Shown: positions 25,612 through 35,173 of the stretch, piece by piece
How positions within the stretch are numbered: the first letter of the stretch is position 1
Layout of the letters: every line of letters begins with the position of its first letter
NCBI RefSeq assembly: GCF_001650715.1
Contig: NZ_LWQT01000044.1
Location: forward strand, 186,001 to 250,000
Reading direction: 5' to 3'
DNA: 64,000 nt
Source: Paramagnetospirillum marisnigri
Lineage (GTDB): Bacteria > Pseudomonadota > Alphaproteobacteria > Rhodospirillales > Magnetospirillaceae
Made by a program: the position numbers and the translations under genes
The notes under the pieces: generated by a model
What the model was told of the DNA's origin: nothing
Databases searched by the model: none
The model's input: only the letters and a program-made list of their open reading frames with translations

Positions 25612-25818
25612 ATGTTCATTGTCGACTTAGGCCGCAGCCGCGATCCCAGCTACTCTCCCTTGACCGTGAATGGTCCTGAATACTTGTTCGGTCTTGCCCG
25701 TTATATCGCGCGGACCATCTCGGACGTGGAGGTTCACGCCTATCTCGATCCCGGAATGGGGGCCGGGCTGGTGTTTCGCGGCGACGATGTCGACGATGAC
25801 GATGTTGAAATGTTCTGA
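25612..25818 (+). CDS. Small acidic protein of unknown function (68 residues)
   Basis: AGGAGG (25601-25606) is placed 5 bases before ATG 25612, better than the GTG at 25609. The product starts MFIVDLGRSRDPSYSPLTVNG, contains one predicted helix, and ends in a strongly acidic tail (GDDVDDDDVEMF). A good terminator follows at once, supporting a real single-gene unit. The AT-rich upstream spacer (25487-25600) probably carries its promoter. No family recognised. Confidence 0.6.
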   Translation: MFIVDLGRSRDPSYSPLTVNGPEYLFGLARYIARTISDVEVHAYLDPGMGAGLVFRGDDVDDDDVEMF

Positions 25819-25824
25819 ACATGA

Positions 25825-25851
25825 AAACGGCGGGCTTTAGGCCCGCCGTTT
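25825..25851. terminator. Bidirectional terminator
   Basis: Perfect 11-base stem AAACGGCGGGC (25825-25835) with its complement (25841-25851) and a 5-base loop. The minus strand reads into four T residues. It lies between the convergent small acidic gene and ppa and can serve both. Confidence 0.85.
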
Positions 25852-25873
25852 GGTTGGGAGAAGTCGCCCTGGG

Positions 25874-26422
25874 CTACTTCTTCTTCTTGGGATTGGCCGC
25901 CTGGGCGCGGTCGATGGATTCCTGGATGATGGCTGCGGCCTTTTCCGGGCCGCCCCAGCCCTTCAACTGCACCCACTTGCCCACTTCCAGGTCCTTGTAG
26001 TGGACGAAGAAGTGCTCGATCTGCTGCACCAGGATCTTGGGCAGATCCTCGTAGCTGGTGACGCCGTCATAGAACGGGTGCAGCTTGGAATGGGGCACGG
26101 CCAGGATCTTCTCGTCCATGCCGGCCTCGTCTTCCATCATCATCACGCCGATGGGGCGACAGCGCATGACCGCGCCCACCGCCACCGGAATACGGCCGAC
26201 CACCATCACGTCGGCGGGATCGCCGTCCTCGGACAGGGTGTGGGGGATGAAGCCGTAATTGACCGGGTAATACATGGCGGTGTTGAGGAAGCGGTCCACA
26301 TACATGGCCCCCGATTCCTTGCAGACTTCGTATTTGACGGGATCGCCGCGCAACGGAATCTCGATGATCACGTTGACGTCGCGGGGCGGGTTCTTGCCGA
26401 TGGGGATCTTCTTGAGGTCCAT
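25874..26422 (-). CDS. ppa: Inorganic pyrophosphatase
   Basis: The 182-residue family I soluble pyrophosphatase hydrolyses pyrophosphate to phosphate in the cytoplasm. The signature EDGDPADVMV, with its metal-binding aspartates, and the substrate-binding stretch KYEVCKESG are present, and the length is usual for the family. A lysine-rich tail ends the protein. It starts 15 bases after the alanine dehydrogenase stop, so the two genes are probably co-transcribed. Confidence 0.96.
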   Translation of the reverse strand: MDLKKIPIGKNPPRDVNVIIEIPLRGDPVKYEVCKESGAMYVDRFLNTAMYYPVNYGFIPHTLSEDGDPADVMVVGRIPVAVGAVMRCRPIGVMMMEDEAGMDEKILAVPHSKLHPFYDGVTSYEDLPKILVQQIEHFFVHYKDLEVGKWVQLKGWGGPEKAAAIIQESIDRAQAANPKKKK

Positions 26423-26437
26423 TGCTGCTGTGTTTCC

Positions 26438-27556
26438 CTAGTTGGACAGGGCGCTCTCCGGCGCCGTGAAATCGTAACCCAGATGTTGGGCCACCGCCGC
26501 ATGGGTGACGCGGCCGTGGTGGATATTGAGGCCCGCCCGGAAGTGCGGGTCCTCGCTCAGCGCGCGGGCAAGGCCCTTATCGGCCAAAGCCAGCACGAAA
26601 GGAAGCGTGGCGTTGTTGAGCGCGAAGGCCGAGGTCCGTGCCACGGCGCCCGGCATGTTGGTGACACAATAATGGACGACGCCTTCTTCCACAAAGGTCG
26701 GATTGGCGTGGGTGGTGGGCTTCGAGGTGGCGAAGCAGCCGCCCTGGTCGATGGCCACGTCCACCAGTACCGATCCCTTGCGCATGGCCGCCACCATCTC
26801 GCGGCTGACCAGCTTGGGAGCGGCGGCGCCCGGCACCAGCACGGCACCGATCAGGAGGTCGGCCTCCAGCACATGGTGCTCGATATTGTCCAAGGTGGCG
26901 AAGGCGGTCTCCACCGAGTTCAGCAGCAGGTCGTCCAGATGGGCCAGGCGAGCGAGGGAGCGGTCCAGAACCACCACCCGGGCGCCAAGCCCGACGGCCA
27001 TGCGGGTGGCGTTGCCGCCGACCACGCCGCCGCCCAGCACCACCACCTTGGCGGGCGCCACGCCGGGGACGCCGCCCAGCAGCACGCCGGAACCGCCCTG
27101 TTCCTTTTCAAGGCCATGGGCTCCCACCTGGATGGACATGCGTCCGGCCACTTCCGACATGGGGGCCAGCAGCGGCAGGCGGCCCAGGCCGTCGGTCACC
27201 GTCTCATAGGCGATGGCGATGCAGCCCGAGTCCACCAGCGCCTTGGTCTGGATGGGATCGGGGGCGAGGTGGAGGTAGGTGAACAGCACCTGGTTCTCGC
27301 GCAGCAGGCCGAATTCCGCCGGCTGGGGCTCCTTGACCTTGACGATCAGGTCGGCCCTGGCGAACACATCGGCGGCACTGCCCAGGATCTCGGCCCCGGC
27401 GGCGCGATAGGCGGCATCGGAACAGCCGATGCCCTCGCCCGCGCCGCTTTCCACCATGACCTCATGGCCATGATGGGCAAGTTCACGCACCGAACCCGGC
27501 GTCAACCCGACCCGGTATTCGTGCGTCTTGATTTCCCTGGGAACCCCGACGCGCAT
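26438..27556 (-). CDS. ald: Alanine dehydrogenase
   Basis: The 371-residue NAD-dependent enzyme interconverts L-alanine and pyruvate plus ammonia. It begins with the family start [20 protein letters not shown], has the NAD loop [13 protein letters not shown] mid-protein, and a segment [15 protein letters not shown] typical of the family. The ATG at 27556 is chosen by this conserved start; the upstream frame to 27634 overlaps the permease gene and looks non-coding. It is followed closely by ppa and preceded by an AmpG-like permease on the same strand. Confidence 0.95.
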   Translation of the reverse strand: MRVGVPREIKTHEYRVGLTPGSVRELAHHGHEVMVESGAGEGIGCSDAAYRAAGAEILGSAADVFARADLIVKVKEPQPAEFGLLRENQVLFTYLHLAPDPIQTKALVDSGCIAIAYETVTDGLGRLPLLAPMSEVAGRMSIQVGAHGLEKEQGGSGVLLGGVPGVAPAKVVVLGGGVVGGNATRMAVGLGARVVVLDRSLARLAHLDDLLLNSVETAFATLDNIEHHVLEADLLIGAVLVPGAAAPKLVSREMVAAMRKGSVLVDVAIDQGGCFATSKPTTHANPTFVEEGVVHYCVTNMPGAVARTSAFALNNATLPFVLALADKGLARALSEDPHFRAGLNIHHGRVTHAAVAQHLGYDFTAPESALSN

Positions 27557-27614
27557 GGCGCTCAGACCTTTGGAACGATTCCTGACTCCAGCATGACCGC
27601 TTGGGAGACAGGTT

Positions 27615-28949
27615 TCAACCCGTCTCGGCTGCAACCCGGCCTTGTTGTTTCATCAGCCAGGGCAGCAGCACCAGGGCGGGCACGGTGATGACGGTGGTCA
27701 GCAGGAAGAAATCGACCCAGCCCATCATGTCGGCCAGTTTGCCGCTGGTCGAGGCGAAGATTGTGCGGCCCACGGCGGTCAACGACGACAGCAGGGCGTA
27801 TTGGGTGGCGGTATAGGCCTGGTTGCACAGGCCGGAGATATAGGCCACCAGGGCGGAGCCCGCCATGCCGGCGGTCAGGTTTTCGGCGGCGACGCACAGC
27901 GCCAGCGCCCAGATGTTGTGACCGGCCATGGCCTGGACCACGTAGAACAGATTGCCCAGGCTCTGCAGCACGCCGAAGATCAGCAGCGAGCGCATGACAC
28001 CGAGCCGCACCACCAGGGCGCCGCCGATGATGGTGCCGATGATGGTGGCGCCGAAGCCGAAGATCTTGCTGACCCAGGCGATCTCGTCCAGGCGGAAGCC
28101 CATCTCGATATACAGCGTGTTGGCCATGGCGCCCGCCATGGCCTCGCCCATCTTGTAGCCGATGATGAACAGCAGCACCGCGATCCAGCCCGGCCGCGAC
28201 ATGATGTCGGCGAAGGGGCAGACCACGGCGCCATACAGCCAGGCGGCGATCTTGGCGGGGGTGCCTTTGAGGTGGGGGCGGGCCTCCAGGTATTCGGCGG
28301 CCTTGCGCTCGCGCTCGGCGGTGGCGGCCGAGACCCGGATCGCGGGCTCGGGACCCAGCAGCAGCACCGCCAATCCCACCGACAGCAGCGCCGCCATGGT
28401 GGCATAGGCGGCGAACCAGCCCCAGACCGAGGCCACCAGCAGGGCGCCCGCTCCGGCGGCCAGCATGGCGAGGCGATAGCCGGTCTGCACCGCCCCCGCG
28501 CCCGGCCCCTGCTGCTCGTCGTCGAGGATTTCCACCCGATAGGCGTCGATGACGATGTCCTGGCTGGCCGACAGGAAGGCGGTGACCACCGCCAGGGCGG
28601 CGGTCAGCCACAGCTGGTTGACCGGATCGGTGGCGCCCAGCGCCAGGATGAAGCCGATCAGCAATACCTGGATCAGCACGCCCCAGCCGCGCCTGCGCCC
28701 CAGCAGCCGGGTCAGGATGGGCAGCGGCAAGCGGTCGATCAGCGGCGACCACAGGAATTTCAGGGCATAGGGGGTGCCCACCAGGGCGAAGGCGCCGATG
28801 GCCGAACGCGAGATGCCTTCGCCCTTCAGCCAGGCCGACAGGGTGGAAAAGGTCAGCAGCAGCGGCAGGCCGCTGGAAAAACCCAGCAGCAGGACCATCA
28901 CCACCCGGCGGTCGAGATAGGCGGCGAAGCCCTGTTTCCAGCCACTCAT
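27615..28949 (-). CDS. AmpG-like muropeptide permease (MFS)
   Basis: The 444-residue protein has about twelve membrane spans and the AmpG-family opening GFSSGLPLLLTFSTLSAWL, with the TPYALKFLWSPLIDRLP loop after the second span and the SASQDIVIDAYRVEIL motif in the first half. AmpG carries anhydromuropeptides from the periplasm to the cytoplasm in cell wall recycling. Paralogues of the same family transport other solutes, so substrate is probable rather than certain. It is encoded upstream of ald with 58 bases between them. Confidence 0.85.
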   Translation of the reverse strand: MSGWKQGFAAYLDRRVVMVLLLGFSSGLPLLLTFSTLSAWLKGEGISRSAIGAFALVGTPYALKFLWSPLIDRLPLPILTRLLGRRRGWGVLIQVLLIGFILALGATDPVNQLWLTAALAVVTAFLSASQDIVIDAYRVEILDDEQQGPGAGAVQTGYRLAMLAAGAGALLVASVWGWFAAYATMAALLSVGLAVLLLGPEPAIRVSAATAERERKAAEYLEARPHLKGTPAKIAAWLYGAVVCPFADIMSRPGWIAVLLFIIGYKMGEAMAGAMANTLYIEMGFRLDEIAWVSKIFGFGATIIGTIIGGALVVRLGVMRSLLIFGVLQSLGNLFYVVQAMAGHNIWALALCVAAENLTAGMAGSALVAYISGLCNQAYTATQYALLSSLTAVGRTIFASTSGKLADMMGWVDFFLLTTVITVPALVLLPWLMKQQGRVAAETG

Positions 28950-29021
28950 GGGGACACCGGGAAGGCGAAAAATTGGGGGGGAATCACGGGCGGACCACCA
29001 GATGCTGTTGCGGGGGGCAGC

Positions 29022-29759
29022 TTAGTACCGCACTCCGGTCAGGTAAAGACCGTCGGGCTTGGCGGTGGGGCCGCCCGCCACCCGGTCGCGGGCCGCCAGG
29101 GCGCGGGACACGTCGTCGGGGCTCCATTTGCCCTGGCCCACCAGGATCAGGGTGCCGACCATGTTGCGCACCTGATGATGCAGGAAGGAGCGGGCCTCGG
29201 CCACCACCCGGATTTCGGTGTCCATGCGGGTGACCCGCAGCACGTCCAGGGTCTTCATGGGCGACTTGGCCTGGCATTCGCGGGCGCGGAAGGTGGTGAA
29301 GTCGTGATGGCCGATCAGCCGGGCGGCGGCCTCGGCCATGGCTCCGGCATCCAGGGGGGTGGGCTGCCACAACACCCGGTGACGATCCAGGGCGGGGGGC
29401 GGGCGGCGGTCGAGGATACGGTAGAGATAGGCCCGGCCGGTGGCGGAAAAACGGGCGTGGAAATCCTCGCCCACCAGCTCCGATTCGACCACCGCCACCG
29501 GGTGACGGCCCAGATGGTAGTTGATGGCGTCACGCACCGTGTCGGCGGGGTAGTCCTTGACCAAGTCCAGATGCACCACCTGGCCGGTGGCGTGGACCCC
29601 GGCATCGGTGCGTCCGGCGGCGTGGATGGCCACCGGGCCTCCCGCCAGCCGGGCGGCGGAGGCCTCCAGCACGCTCTGGACCGACTCGCCGTTGTCCTGG
29701 CGCTGCCAGCCGACGAAAGGGGTGCCGTCATATTCGACGGTCAGCTTGTAGCGCGGCAT
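29022..29759 (-). CDS. truA: tRNA pseudouridine(38-40) synthase
   Basis: The 245-residue enzyme isomerises uridines 38-40 in the anticodon stem-loop. The catalytic aspartate is D52 in GRTDAGVHATGQ, and the family start YDGTPFVGWQRQ is present. The ATG overlaps the fmt stop by one base. It closes the def-fmt-truA translation operon, a conserved order in many proteobacteria. Confidence 0.96.
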   Translation of the reverse strand: MPRYKLTVEYDGTPFVGWQRQDNGESVQSVLEASAARLAGGPVAIHAAGRTDAGVHATGQVVHLDLVKDYPADTVRDAINYHLGRHPVAVVESELVGEDFHARFSATGRAYLYRILDRRPPPALDRHRVLWQPTPLDAGAMAEAAARLIGHHDFTTFRARECQAKSPMKTLDVLRVTRMDTEIRVVAEARSFLHHQVRNMVGTLILVGQGKWSPDDVSRALAARDRVAGGPTAKPDGLYLTGVRY

Positions 29760-30673
29760 CAGCCGAGGACCGTACCCTTGGGGATGGCGTGGCCGCGCAG
29801 CATTTCCCCGGCACTCATGGCGGCTTTGCCGGGGCGCTGAACCCGGGTGGGGCGAAGGGCATGACGGCCGCAGGCCACGGTCAGATGCTCGTCCAGCACG
29901 GTGCCAGGGGCGCCGTCCTGGGGCACCAGCAATGCCTCAAGGACCTTGATGCGCTCGGCCCCCAGGTCGAACCATACTCCCGGCCAGGGATTGAGGGCGC
30001 GGACCTTGCGCTCGATCTCGGCGGCCGACTGGCGCCAGTCGATGCGGCCTTCGTCCTTGGCCAGCTTATGGGCATAGGTGACGCCCTCGGCGGGCTGGGG
30101 CGTGGCGGCCAGGCTGCCCTGCTCGATTCCCTCCAGGGCCTCGACGATCAGGCGGGCGCCCATGGCGGCCAGCATATCGTGCAGCCAGGTCGCGGTGGCG
30201 TCGGGCAGCAGCAGGATGCTTTCGCTCAGCAGCATGGCGCCGGTATCCAGCCCGGCATCCATCTGCATGATGGTAACGCCGGTGGCGGCATCGCCCGCCA
30301 TGATGGCGCGCTGGATGGGGGCGGCGCCGCGCCAGCGCGGCAGCAGCGAGGCATGGACGTTGAGGCAGCCCAGCCGGGGGGCGTCCAGCACCGCCTGGGG
30401 CAGGATCAGGCCATAGGCCGCCACCACCGCCGCGTCGGCGCCGATGGCGGCGAAGGCGGCCTGTTCTTCGGGCGACTTCAGGCTTTTCGGGGTGTGGACC
30501 GGGATGCCGCGCCCGTGGGCGAAGGCATGGACGGGGGAGGGCTGTTCCTTGTGGCCGCGCCCGGCGGGGCGGGGCGGCTGGGAATAGACCGCCGCCACCT
30601 GATGCCCGGCATCCAGCAGCGAATCCAGGATCGGCACCGAGAAATCCGGGGTGCCCATGAAAACCAGCTTCAT
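29759..30673 (-). CDS. fmt: Methionyl-tRNA formyltransferase
   Basis: The 304-residue enzyme formylates initiator Met-tRNA with 10-formyl-tetrahydrofolate. It opens with [16 protein letters not shown] and has the folate-site motif [15 protein letters not shown]. Length is normal. The start overlaps the def stop by four bases (ATGA), coupling formylation and deformylation genes. The last base of its stop begins truA. Confidence 0.97.
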   Translation of the reverse strand: MKLVFMGTPDFSVPILDSLLDAGHQVAAVYSQPPRPAGRGHKEQPSPVHAFAHGRGIPVHTPKSLKSPEEQAAFAAIGADAAVVAAYGLILPQAVLDAPRLGCLNVHASLLPRWRGAAPIQRAIMAGDAATGVTIMQMDAGLDTGAMLLSESILLLPDATATWLHDMLAAMGARLIVEALEGIEQGSLAATPQPAEGVTYAHKLAKDEGRIDWRQSAAEIERKVRALNPWPGVWFDLGAERIKVLEALLVPQDGAPGTVLDEHLTVACGRHALRPTRVQRPGKAAMSAGEMLRGHAIPKGTVLG

Positions 30674-31188
30674 GCCTCGCCCATCTCCTTGCGGGTCTTC
30701 AGCAGCTTGCGCAGGATCATGTTGCGCTTGAGCGAGGACAGGTGATCGATGAACAGGACGCCGTCCAGGTGGTCCATTTCGTGCTGGACCACGGTGGCCA
30801 GCAGGCCAACGGCGTGGAATTCGCGCGAGGCGCCCTCCTTGTCCAGATAGCGCACCTTGACCTCGGCGGGGCGGACCACGTTGGAATAATGCTCCGGCAC
30901 CGACAGGCAGCCTTCCTCATAGGTGTTGTCCGCCTCCGACACCCAGACGATCTCGGGATTGATCAGGGCCATGGGATTGCGGGTTTCCTCGGTCTTGCCG
31001 ATATCGAGCACCACCACCCGCTCCAGCACTCCCACCTGGGGGGCGGCAAGCCCGATGCCCGGCGCCTTGTACATGGTCTCCAGCATGTCGGCGACCAGGC
31101 CGCGAATGCGGTCGTCCACCGTCTCGACCCGTTTGGCCTTGGACTTCAGGATCGGATTGGGGGCGGTCAGGATGGGCAGGACGGCCAT
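30670..31188 (-). CDS. def: Peptide deformylase
   Basis: The 172-residue metalloenzyme removes the N-formyl group from new proteins. All three motifs are intact: [18 protein letters not shown] (metal cysteine) and QHEMDHLDG (two metal histidines and the catalytic glutamate). I use ATG 31188 with GAAGG 8 bases upstream; a TTG at 31194 could add two residues. It heads the def-fmt-truA operon and is divergent from parDE. Confidence 0.97.
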   Translation of the reverse strand: MAVLPILTAPNPILKSKAKRVETVDDRIRGLVADMLETMYKAPGIGLAAPQVGVLERVVVLDIGKTEETRNPMALINPEIVWVSEADNTYEEGCLSVPEHYSNVVRPAEVKVRYLDKEGASREFHAVGLLATVVQHEMDHLDGVLFIDHLSSLKRNMILRKLLKTRKEMGEA

Positions 31189-31273
31189 GGGCAAAACCTT
31201 CGGGGAGAAATTCAGCTTTCGACATAGGCCGGGCCGGGCCGGGCGTCAAGCATGCTTCCCGAAGGCGGAAGGC

Positions 31274-31303
31274 GGTAACAGAGTTTGCGCAGTTTATGTT
31301 ATC
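31274..31303. promoter_or_regulatory. Imperfect 30-base palindrome upstream of parDE
   Basis: Arms GGTAACAGAGTT (31274-31285) and GTTTATGTTATC (31292-31303) match at 8 of 12 positions around a central TGCGCA. It lies 35 bases before the parD start and is the most likely ParD operator; binding is inferred. No clear -35/-10 pair could be fixed. Confidence 0.45.
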
Positions 31304-31337
31304 GTTAAGTCTTCCTTGTCGGCAAAGGCCCCCGATC

Positions 31338-31589
31338 ATGAACGTGTCCGTCGGAGAGCGTTGGGAAAGTTTCGTGGAACAGGCGGTAAGGACCGGTCGC
31401 TACGGTTCGGCCAGCGAGGTCGTCCGCGAGGGGCTGCGCCTGGTGGAAGAGCGCGAAGCCAAGCTCGGAGCCTTGCGTGCCATGCTGGAGGCCTCCATGG
31501 CGTCCGGCGGCGAGCATGGCGAGGAAGACATCGACACCGCGCTGGCGGAACGGGCGGCGCGATTGAGGTTGCAAGGGATCGGGGGGTGA
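31338..31589 (+). CDS. parD: ParD-family antitoxin
   Basis: The 83-residue protein opens with MNVSVGERWESFVEQAVRTG, the ribbon-helix-helix of ParD antitoxins, followed by YGSASEVVREGLRLVEERE and a toxin-binding C-terminus. It neutralises ParE and represses its own promoter in known systems. ATG 31338 opens on the ribbon strand; the frame from 31296 is longer but unlikely. The stop overlaps the parE GTG. Confidence 0.9.
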   Translation: MNVSVGERWESFVEQAVRTGRYGSASEVVREGLRLVEEREAKLGALRAMLEASMASGGEHGEEDIDTALAERAARLRLQGIGG

Positions 31590-31861
31590 GGCGGCTGGTC
31601 TACCTGTCCTCGGCCCGCTCCGATTTGTTGTCCATTCTCGATTATATCGCCCAGAGCAGCGGCCGCGTCGACGTGGCGGAGACTTTCGTCGCCCGCCTGA
31701 GCCGCCATTGCCGCAATCTGGCATTGCTGCCCGGCATCCGCAGTGTTGTCCATGAGGGCTATGTGGTGTTCTTCCGCTATATCGATGACCGGGTCGAGGT
31801 CGTGAACATCATCGAGGGTCATCGCGACATTGACGCCCTTCTCGGAGATGGTGGGCCATGA
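31586..31861 (+). CDS. parE: ParE-family toxin
   Basis: The 91-residue RelE/ParE-fold protein starts at GTG 31586, overlapping the parD stop (GTGA). The family pattern RSDLLSILDYIAQSSGRVDVAETFV and the C-terminal strand pair YVVFFRYIDDRVEVVNIIEGHRD are present. Characterised ParE toxins inhibit DNA gyrase. The stop overlaps the rsmE start by four bases, so toxin and rRNA methyltransferase are translationally coupled, which is unusual. Confidence 0.88.
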   Translation: MRRLVYLSSARSDLLSILDYIAQSSGRVDVAETFVARLSRHCRNLALLPGIRSVVHEGYVVFFRYIDDRVEVVNIIEGHRDIDALLGDGGP

Positions 31862-32601
31862 CCGACATTCGTCCCCGCCTGCGCCTGTTCGTTCCCCATG
31901 CCCTGGCCGAGGGTGCGGCGGTGGCGCTGGACCGCGACCAGACCCATTACCTGGCCTCGGTGATGCGGGCGGCGGCGGGCGAGGCGGTGCTGCTGTTCAA
32001 CGGCCGCGACGGCGAATGGCTGGCACGCATCGCCGGGCTGGCCAAGGCCGGGGCGGCGCTGGTGCCGGAGCGCCAGACACGCCCCCAGGCGCCTGTCCCC
32101 GACCTGTGGCTGCTGGCAGCGCCGTTGAAGAAGGAACGCACCGATCTGGTGGCGGAAAAGGCCGCCGAATTGGGTGTGTCTCGGCTGTGGCCAGTGTTCA
32201 CCCGGCGCACCAATGCCGGCCGGGTCAATCTGGAACGCATGCGCGCCCATCTGGTGGAAGCCTCGGAGCAATGCGAGCGCCTGTGCGTTCCCGAACTGGC
32301 CGATCCGGCGCCGCTGGACAAGGTGCTGGGCCAGTGGCCCGAGGGCCGGGTTCTGCTCTATCTCGACGAGAGCGGCGGCGGCGTGCCGCTGGCCCAGGCC
32401 ATCCCGCCCGGCCCGGCGGCATTGCTGGTGGGGCCGGAAGGCGGATTCGACGACGAGGAACGCCGACTGCTGGCGTCGAAGCCCTTTGCCCGGCCGGTGG
32501 GGCTGGGACCGCGTATTCTCAGGGCGGAAACCGCCGCCATCGCCGCCCTGGCGGTGTGGCAGTCGGTGGCGGGGGATTGGGCGTCATCGCCCCGAGGATA
32601 A
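31858..32601 (+). CDS. rsmE: 16S rRNA (uracil-1498-N3)-methyltransferase
   Basis: The 247-residue SPOUT methyltransferase methylates U1498 of 16S rRNA. The N-terminal RNA-binding part has HYLASVMRAAAGEAVLLFNG and the knot motifs LLVGPEGGF and LGPRILRAETA are intact. It begins inside the parE stop codon, so it is either an original single gene into whose leader parDE inserted, or has become part of that operon. Its last 18 bases overlap the convergent GGDEF-EAL gene. Confidence 0.95.
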   Translation: MTDIRPRLRLFVPHALAEGAAVALDRDQTHYLASVMRAAAGEAVLLFNGRDGEWLARIAGLAKAGAALVPERQTRPQAPVPDLWLLAAPLKKERTDLVAEKAAELGVSRLWPVFTRRTNAGRVNLERMRAHLVEASEQCERLCVPELADPAPLDKVLGQWPEGRVLLYLDESGGGVPLAQAIPPGPAALLVGPEGGFDDEERRLLASKPFARPVGLGPRILRAETAAIAALAVWQSVAGDWASSPRG

Positions 32602-35028
32602 CCAGGTGACGAAGTCGTCGGCGGGCACCGGACGACCGAAGATATAGCCCTGGACCACCTCGCAGCCCATTTCGGTCAGGATGGCCAACTGCCCCTCGGT
32701 CTCGACCCCTTCGGCCACCACGTCCAGCTTCAGGGTGCGGGCCAGGGCGATGATGGTCTGGGCGATGGCGGCATCCTCGGGATCGGTGCCGAGATCGGTG
32801 ACGAAGGACCGGTCGATCTTGATGGTGCTGATGGGAAAGCGCTTGAGATAAGCCAGCGAGGAATAGCCGGTGCCGAAATCGTCCACCGAGACCTTGAGAC
32901 CCAGGTCGCGCAAGCGCTTCAGGGTGACGATGGCCTTGTCCGGCTCTTCCATCACCGCCGATTCGGTCAGTTCCACCTCGATAGCCTCGGCCTCGACCCC
33001 GTATGCGGCCAGGATGGCGGCGATACGGTCGACCAGGGCGTGGTCGTGGAACTGGCGCAGCGACAGATTGACCGAAACCGGCACCGCCGCCAGCCCCGAG
33101 GCGCGCCAGGCGACGTTCTGGCGGCAGGTTTCCTCGATCACCCAGTATCCGATGGGAATGATCAGGCCGGTCTCCTCGGCCACCGGGATGAAGTCGGCGG
33201 GGGAGACCAGGGCCCCATCGGCCCGCTGCCAGCGGATCAGCGCCTCGGCGCCGCAGCACCGGCCGGTGAGGACGTGGATCTTGGGCTGGTAGAACAGCCG
33301 GAATTCCCCAAGATCAAGGGCGGCGCGAAGATTGGCTTCCATCTCCAGGCGCTGGACGGCGCGTCGGTTCATGGAGGGGTCGAAGAAGCGGAAGGTGCTG
33401 CGACCGGCGCCCTTGGCCTGGTACATGGCGGTATCGGCATTCTTCATCAGGGTTTCGGCCGTTCCCCCATCCTGGGGAAACACGGCGATGCCGATGCTGG
33501 TGCCGGCATGGACGGGGCGCCCGGCCAGGTCGAAGGGCTGGGCGATGGCGGCGATGATCTTCTCGGCCACCAGGGCGACCTCCGACCCGGCATCGACGCC
33601 GCTCAGGATGACGATGAACTCGTCGCCGCCCAGTCGGCCGACGGTATCGCTGCGCCTGACCGAGTCCAAAATGCGCTGGGCGGTCTGCTGCAGCAGGCGA
33701 TCACCTTCCTGGTGGCCCAGGCTGTCGTTGACCACCTTGAAATGGTCAAGGTCGAGAAACAGAACCGCCACCTGGCTGTCCTCGCGCTGGGCGACCTCGA
33801 TGGCGTGCTCCAGGCGGTCGCCCAGCAGGGCGCGGTTGGGCAGGCCGGTCAGGGAATCGTGATAGGCCTGGTGGCGGATCTGCTCGTCCTTGCGCCGCAG
33901 CTCGGTAACGTCGGTGAAAACCGAAACGAAGCGATCCGGGCGGCCATCCGGGCCGGGAATGGCGGAAATGGTCAGCCATTCCAGATAGGCCTCGCCGTTC
34001 TTGCGCCGGTTCCACACCTCGCCCTGCCAGCCGCCGGTATCGACGATCTGGTGCCACATCTCGGCATAGAACGCCCCGCCGTGATGATTGGATTTCAACA
34101 GGCGCGGGGTCTGGCCCACCGCTTCCTCGGCGGAATAGCCGGTTATGTCCGAGAAGGCCGGATTGACCGACAGGATGATGCCCTTGGCATCGGTGATCAG
34201 GATGCCTTCCCGGGTGGTGTGGAACACACTGGCGGCCAACTGCATCTCGGCTTCCGCCAGCTTGCGCTGGGTGATGTCGCGCCAGGTGCAGTAGATGGCG
34301 GGGCGGCCTTGCAGGGTGATGGCCGACAAGGTGACCTCGGCCAGGAATTCGCTTTCATCGGCGCGGCTGTGCAGCCATTCGAAGCGGTGGATGCCCCGGG
34401 CCTGGGCGATCCGGATCATCTCCTCGGCCTTGGCGTAGGAGGGCTGGCCATCGGGCTGGATCTTGGGCGAGATCTGCGAGGGATGGACGAACAGCAAGTC
34501 ATCCTTGGAGGGATATCCGAGGAAGTCCACGGCGGCGGCATTGCATTCGACGAAGCGGCTGCCCTCGATGATCCAGGCGGGGTCGGGCGAGGAATCGAAC
34601 AGGGTTCGCATCCTGGCCTCGCTCTCGCGCAGCCTGCCGGCCTCGGCGACGGCGGCGCTGACATCGCGCAGAATGGCCAGGATGTAGGTTTCGCCCTCGA
34701 TGGTGAAGGCGCTGCCATGAATTTCCAGATCGAAGGTGGTGCCGTCCTGTCTTCGCCCTCGGGTCAGGTATTGGGCGGTCACCGCCTCGCCCCGGACACG
34801 CCGCGCGATGCGGTCCATGACCTGTTCCCGGCATTCCGGAGCGATGGTGTCGATCACCGGTTGGCCGACGAGATCCTTGGCGGATGTATAGCCGAACAGG
34901 CGGACATAGGCGGGATTGGCCAGGATGTGCCGTGCGTTCTGATGCAGGCAGATGGCGTCCAGGGCGTTGTCAAAGATGGCCCGTAGCGCGCCATCAAGCC
35001 CGACCTTCACATCCGATCCGTGCCCCAT
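32584..35028 (-). CDS. PAS-PAS-PAS-GGDEF-EAL cyclic-di-GMP protein
   Basis: The 814-residue protein has three PAS domains (roughly 10-130, 135-255, 260-385), a diguanylate cyclase domain with intact GGDEF at 467-471, and a phosphodiesterase domain whose signature EAL is at 595-597 with DDFGTGYSSL later. Both active sites look complete, so it could make or break cyclic-di-GMP; such hybrids usually have one dominant activity. No membrane span is seen, so sensing is cytoplasmic. I chose M at 35028 because TGAGG lies 5 bases before it; a start at 35052 is possible. Its 3' end overlaps rsmE convergently. Confidence 0.93.
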   Translation of the reverse strand: MGHGSDVKVGLDGALRAIFDNALDAICLHQNARHILANPAYVRLFGYTSAKDLVGQPVIDTIAPECREQVMDRIARRVRGEAVTAQYLTRGRRQDGTTFDLEIHGSAFTIEGETYILAILRDVSAAVAEAGRLRESEARMRTLFDSSPDPAWIIEGSRFVECNAAAVDFLGYPSKDDLLFVHPSQISPKIQPDGQPSYAKAEEMIRIAQARGIHRFEWLHSRADESEFLAEVTLSAITLQGRPAIYCTWRDITQRKLAEAEMQLAASVFHTTREGILITDAKGIILSVNPAFSDITGYSAEEAVGQTPRLLKSNHHGGAFYAEMWHQIVDTGGWQGEVWNRRKNGEAYLEWLTISAIPGPDGRPDRFVSVFTDVTELRRKDEQIRHQAYHDSLTGLPNRALLGDRLEHAIEVAQREDSQVAVLFLDLDHFKVVNDSLGHQEGDRLLQQTAQRILDSVRRSDTVGRLGGDEFIVILSGVDAGSEVALVAEKIIAAIAQPFDLAGRPVHAGTSIGIAVFPQDGGTAETLMKNADTAMYQAKGAGRSTFRFFDPSMNRRAVQRLEMEANLRAALDLGEFRLFYQPKIHVLTGRCCGAEALIRWQRADGALVSPADFIPVAEETGLIIPIGYWVIEETCRQNVAWRASGLAAVPVSVNLSLRQFHDHALVDRIAAILAAYGVEAEAIEVELTESAVMEEPDKAIVTLKRLRDLGLKVSVDDFGTGYSSLAYLKRFPISTIKIDRSFVTDLGTDPEDAAIAQTIIALARTLKLDVVAEGVETEGQLAILTEMGCEVVQGYIFGRPVPADDFVTWLSSGR

Positions 35029-35173
35029 GCTAACCTCAGATGTAAACCCCATTTAAACAATATGGCATAAGCGGCGCAGCCGCCATGCGGAATCATATCC
35101 GTGAAGGGATTGGCATTCGGCGGCGGCCGGTGCCATGATGCCGCCCCTGTTTTCCCAGCCCATCGAGCCCGCC

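Noticed and set aside
31285-31310. Promoter TTGCGC with TTAAGT for parDE
   Set aside because: The spacing is 14 bases, too short for a sigma70 promoter; only the palindrome is reported.
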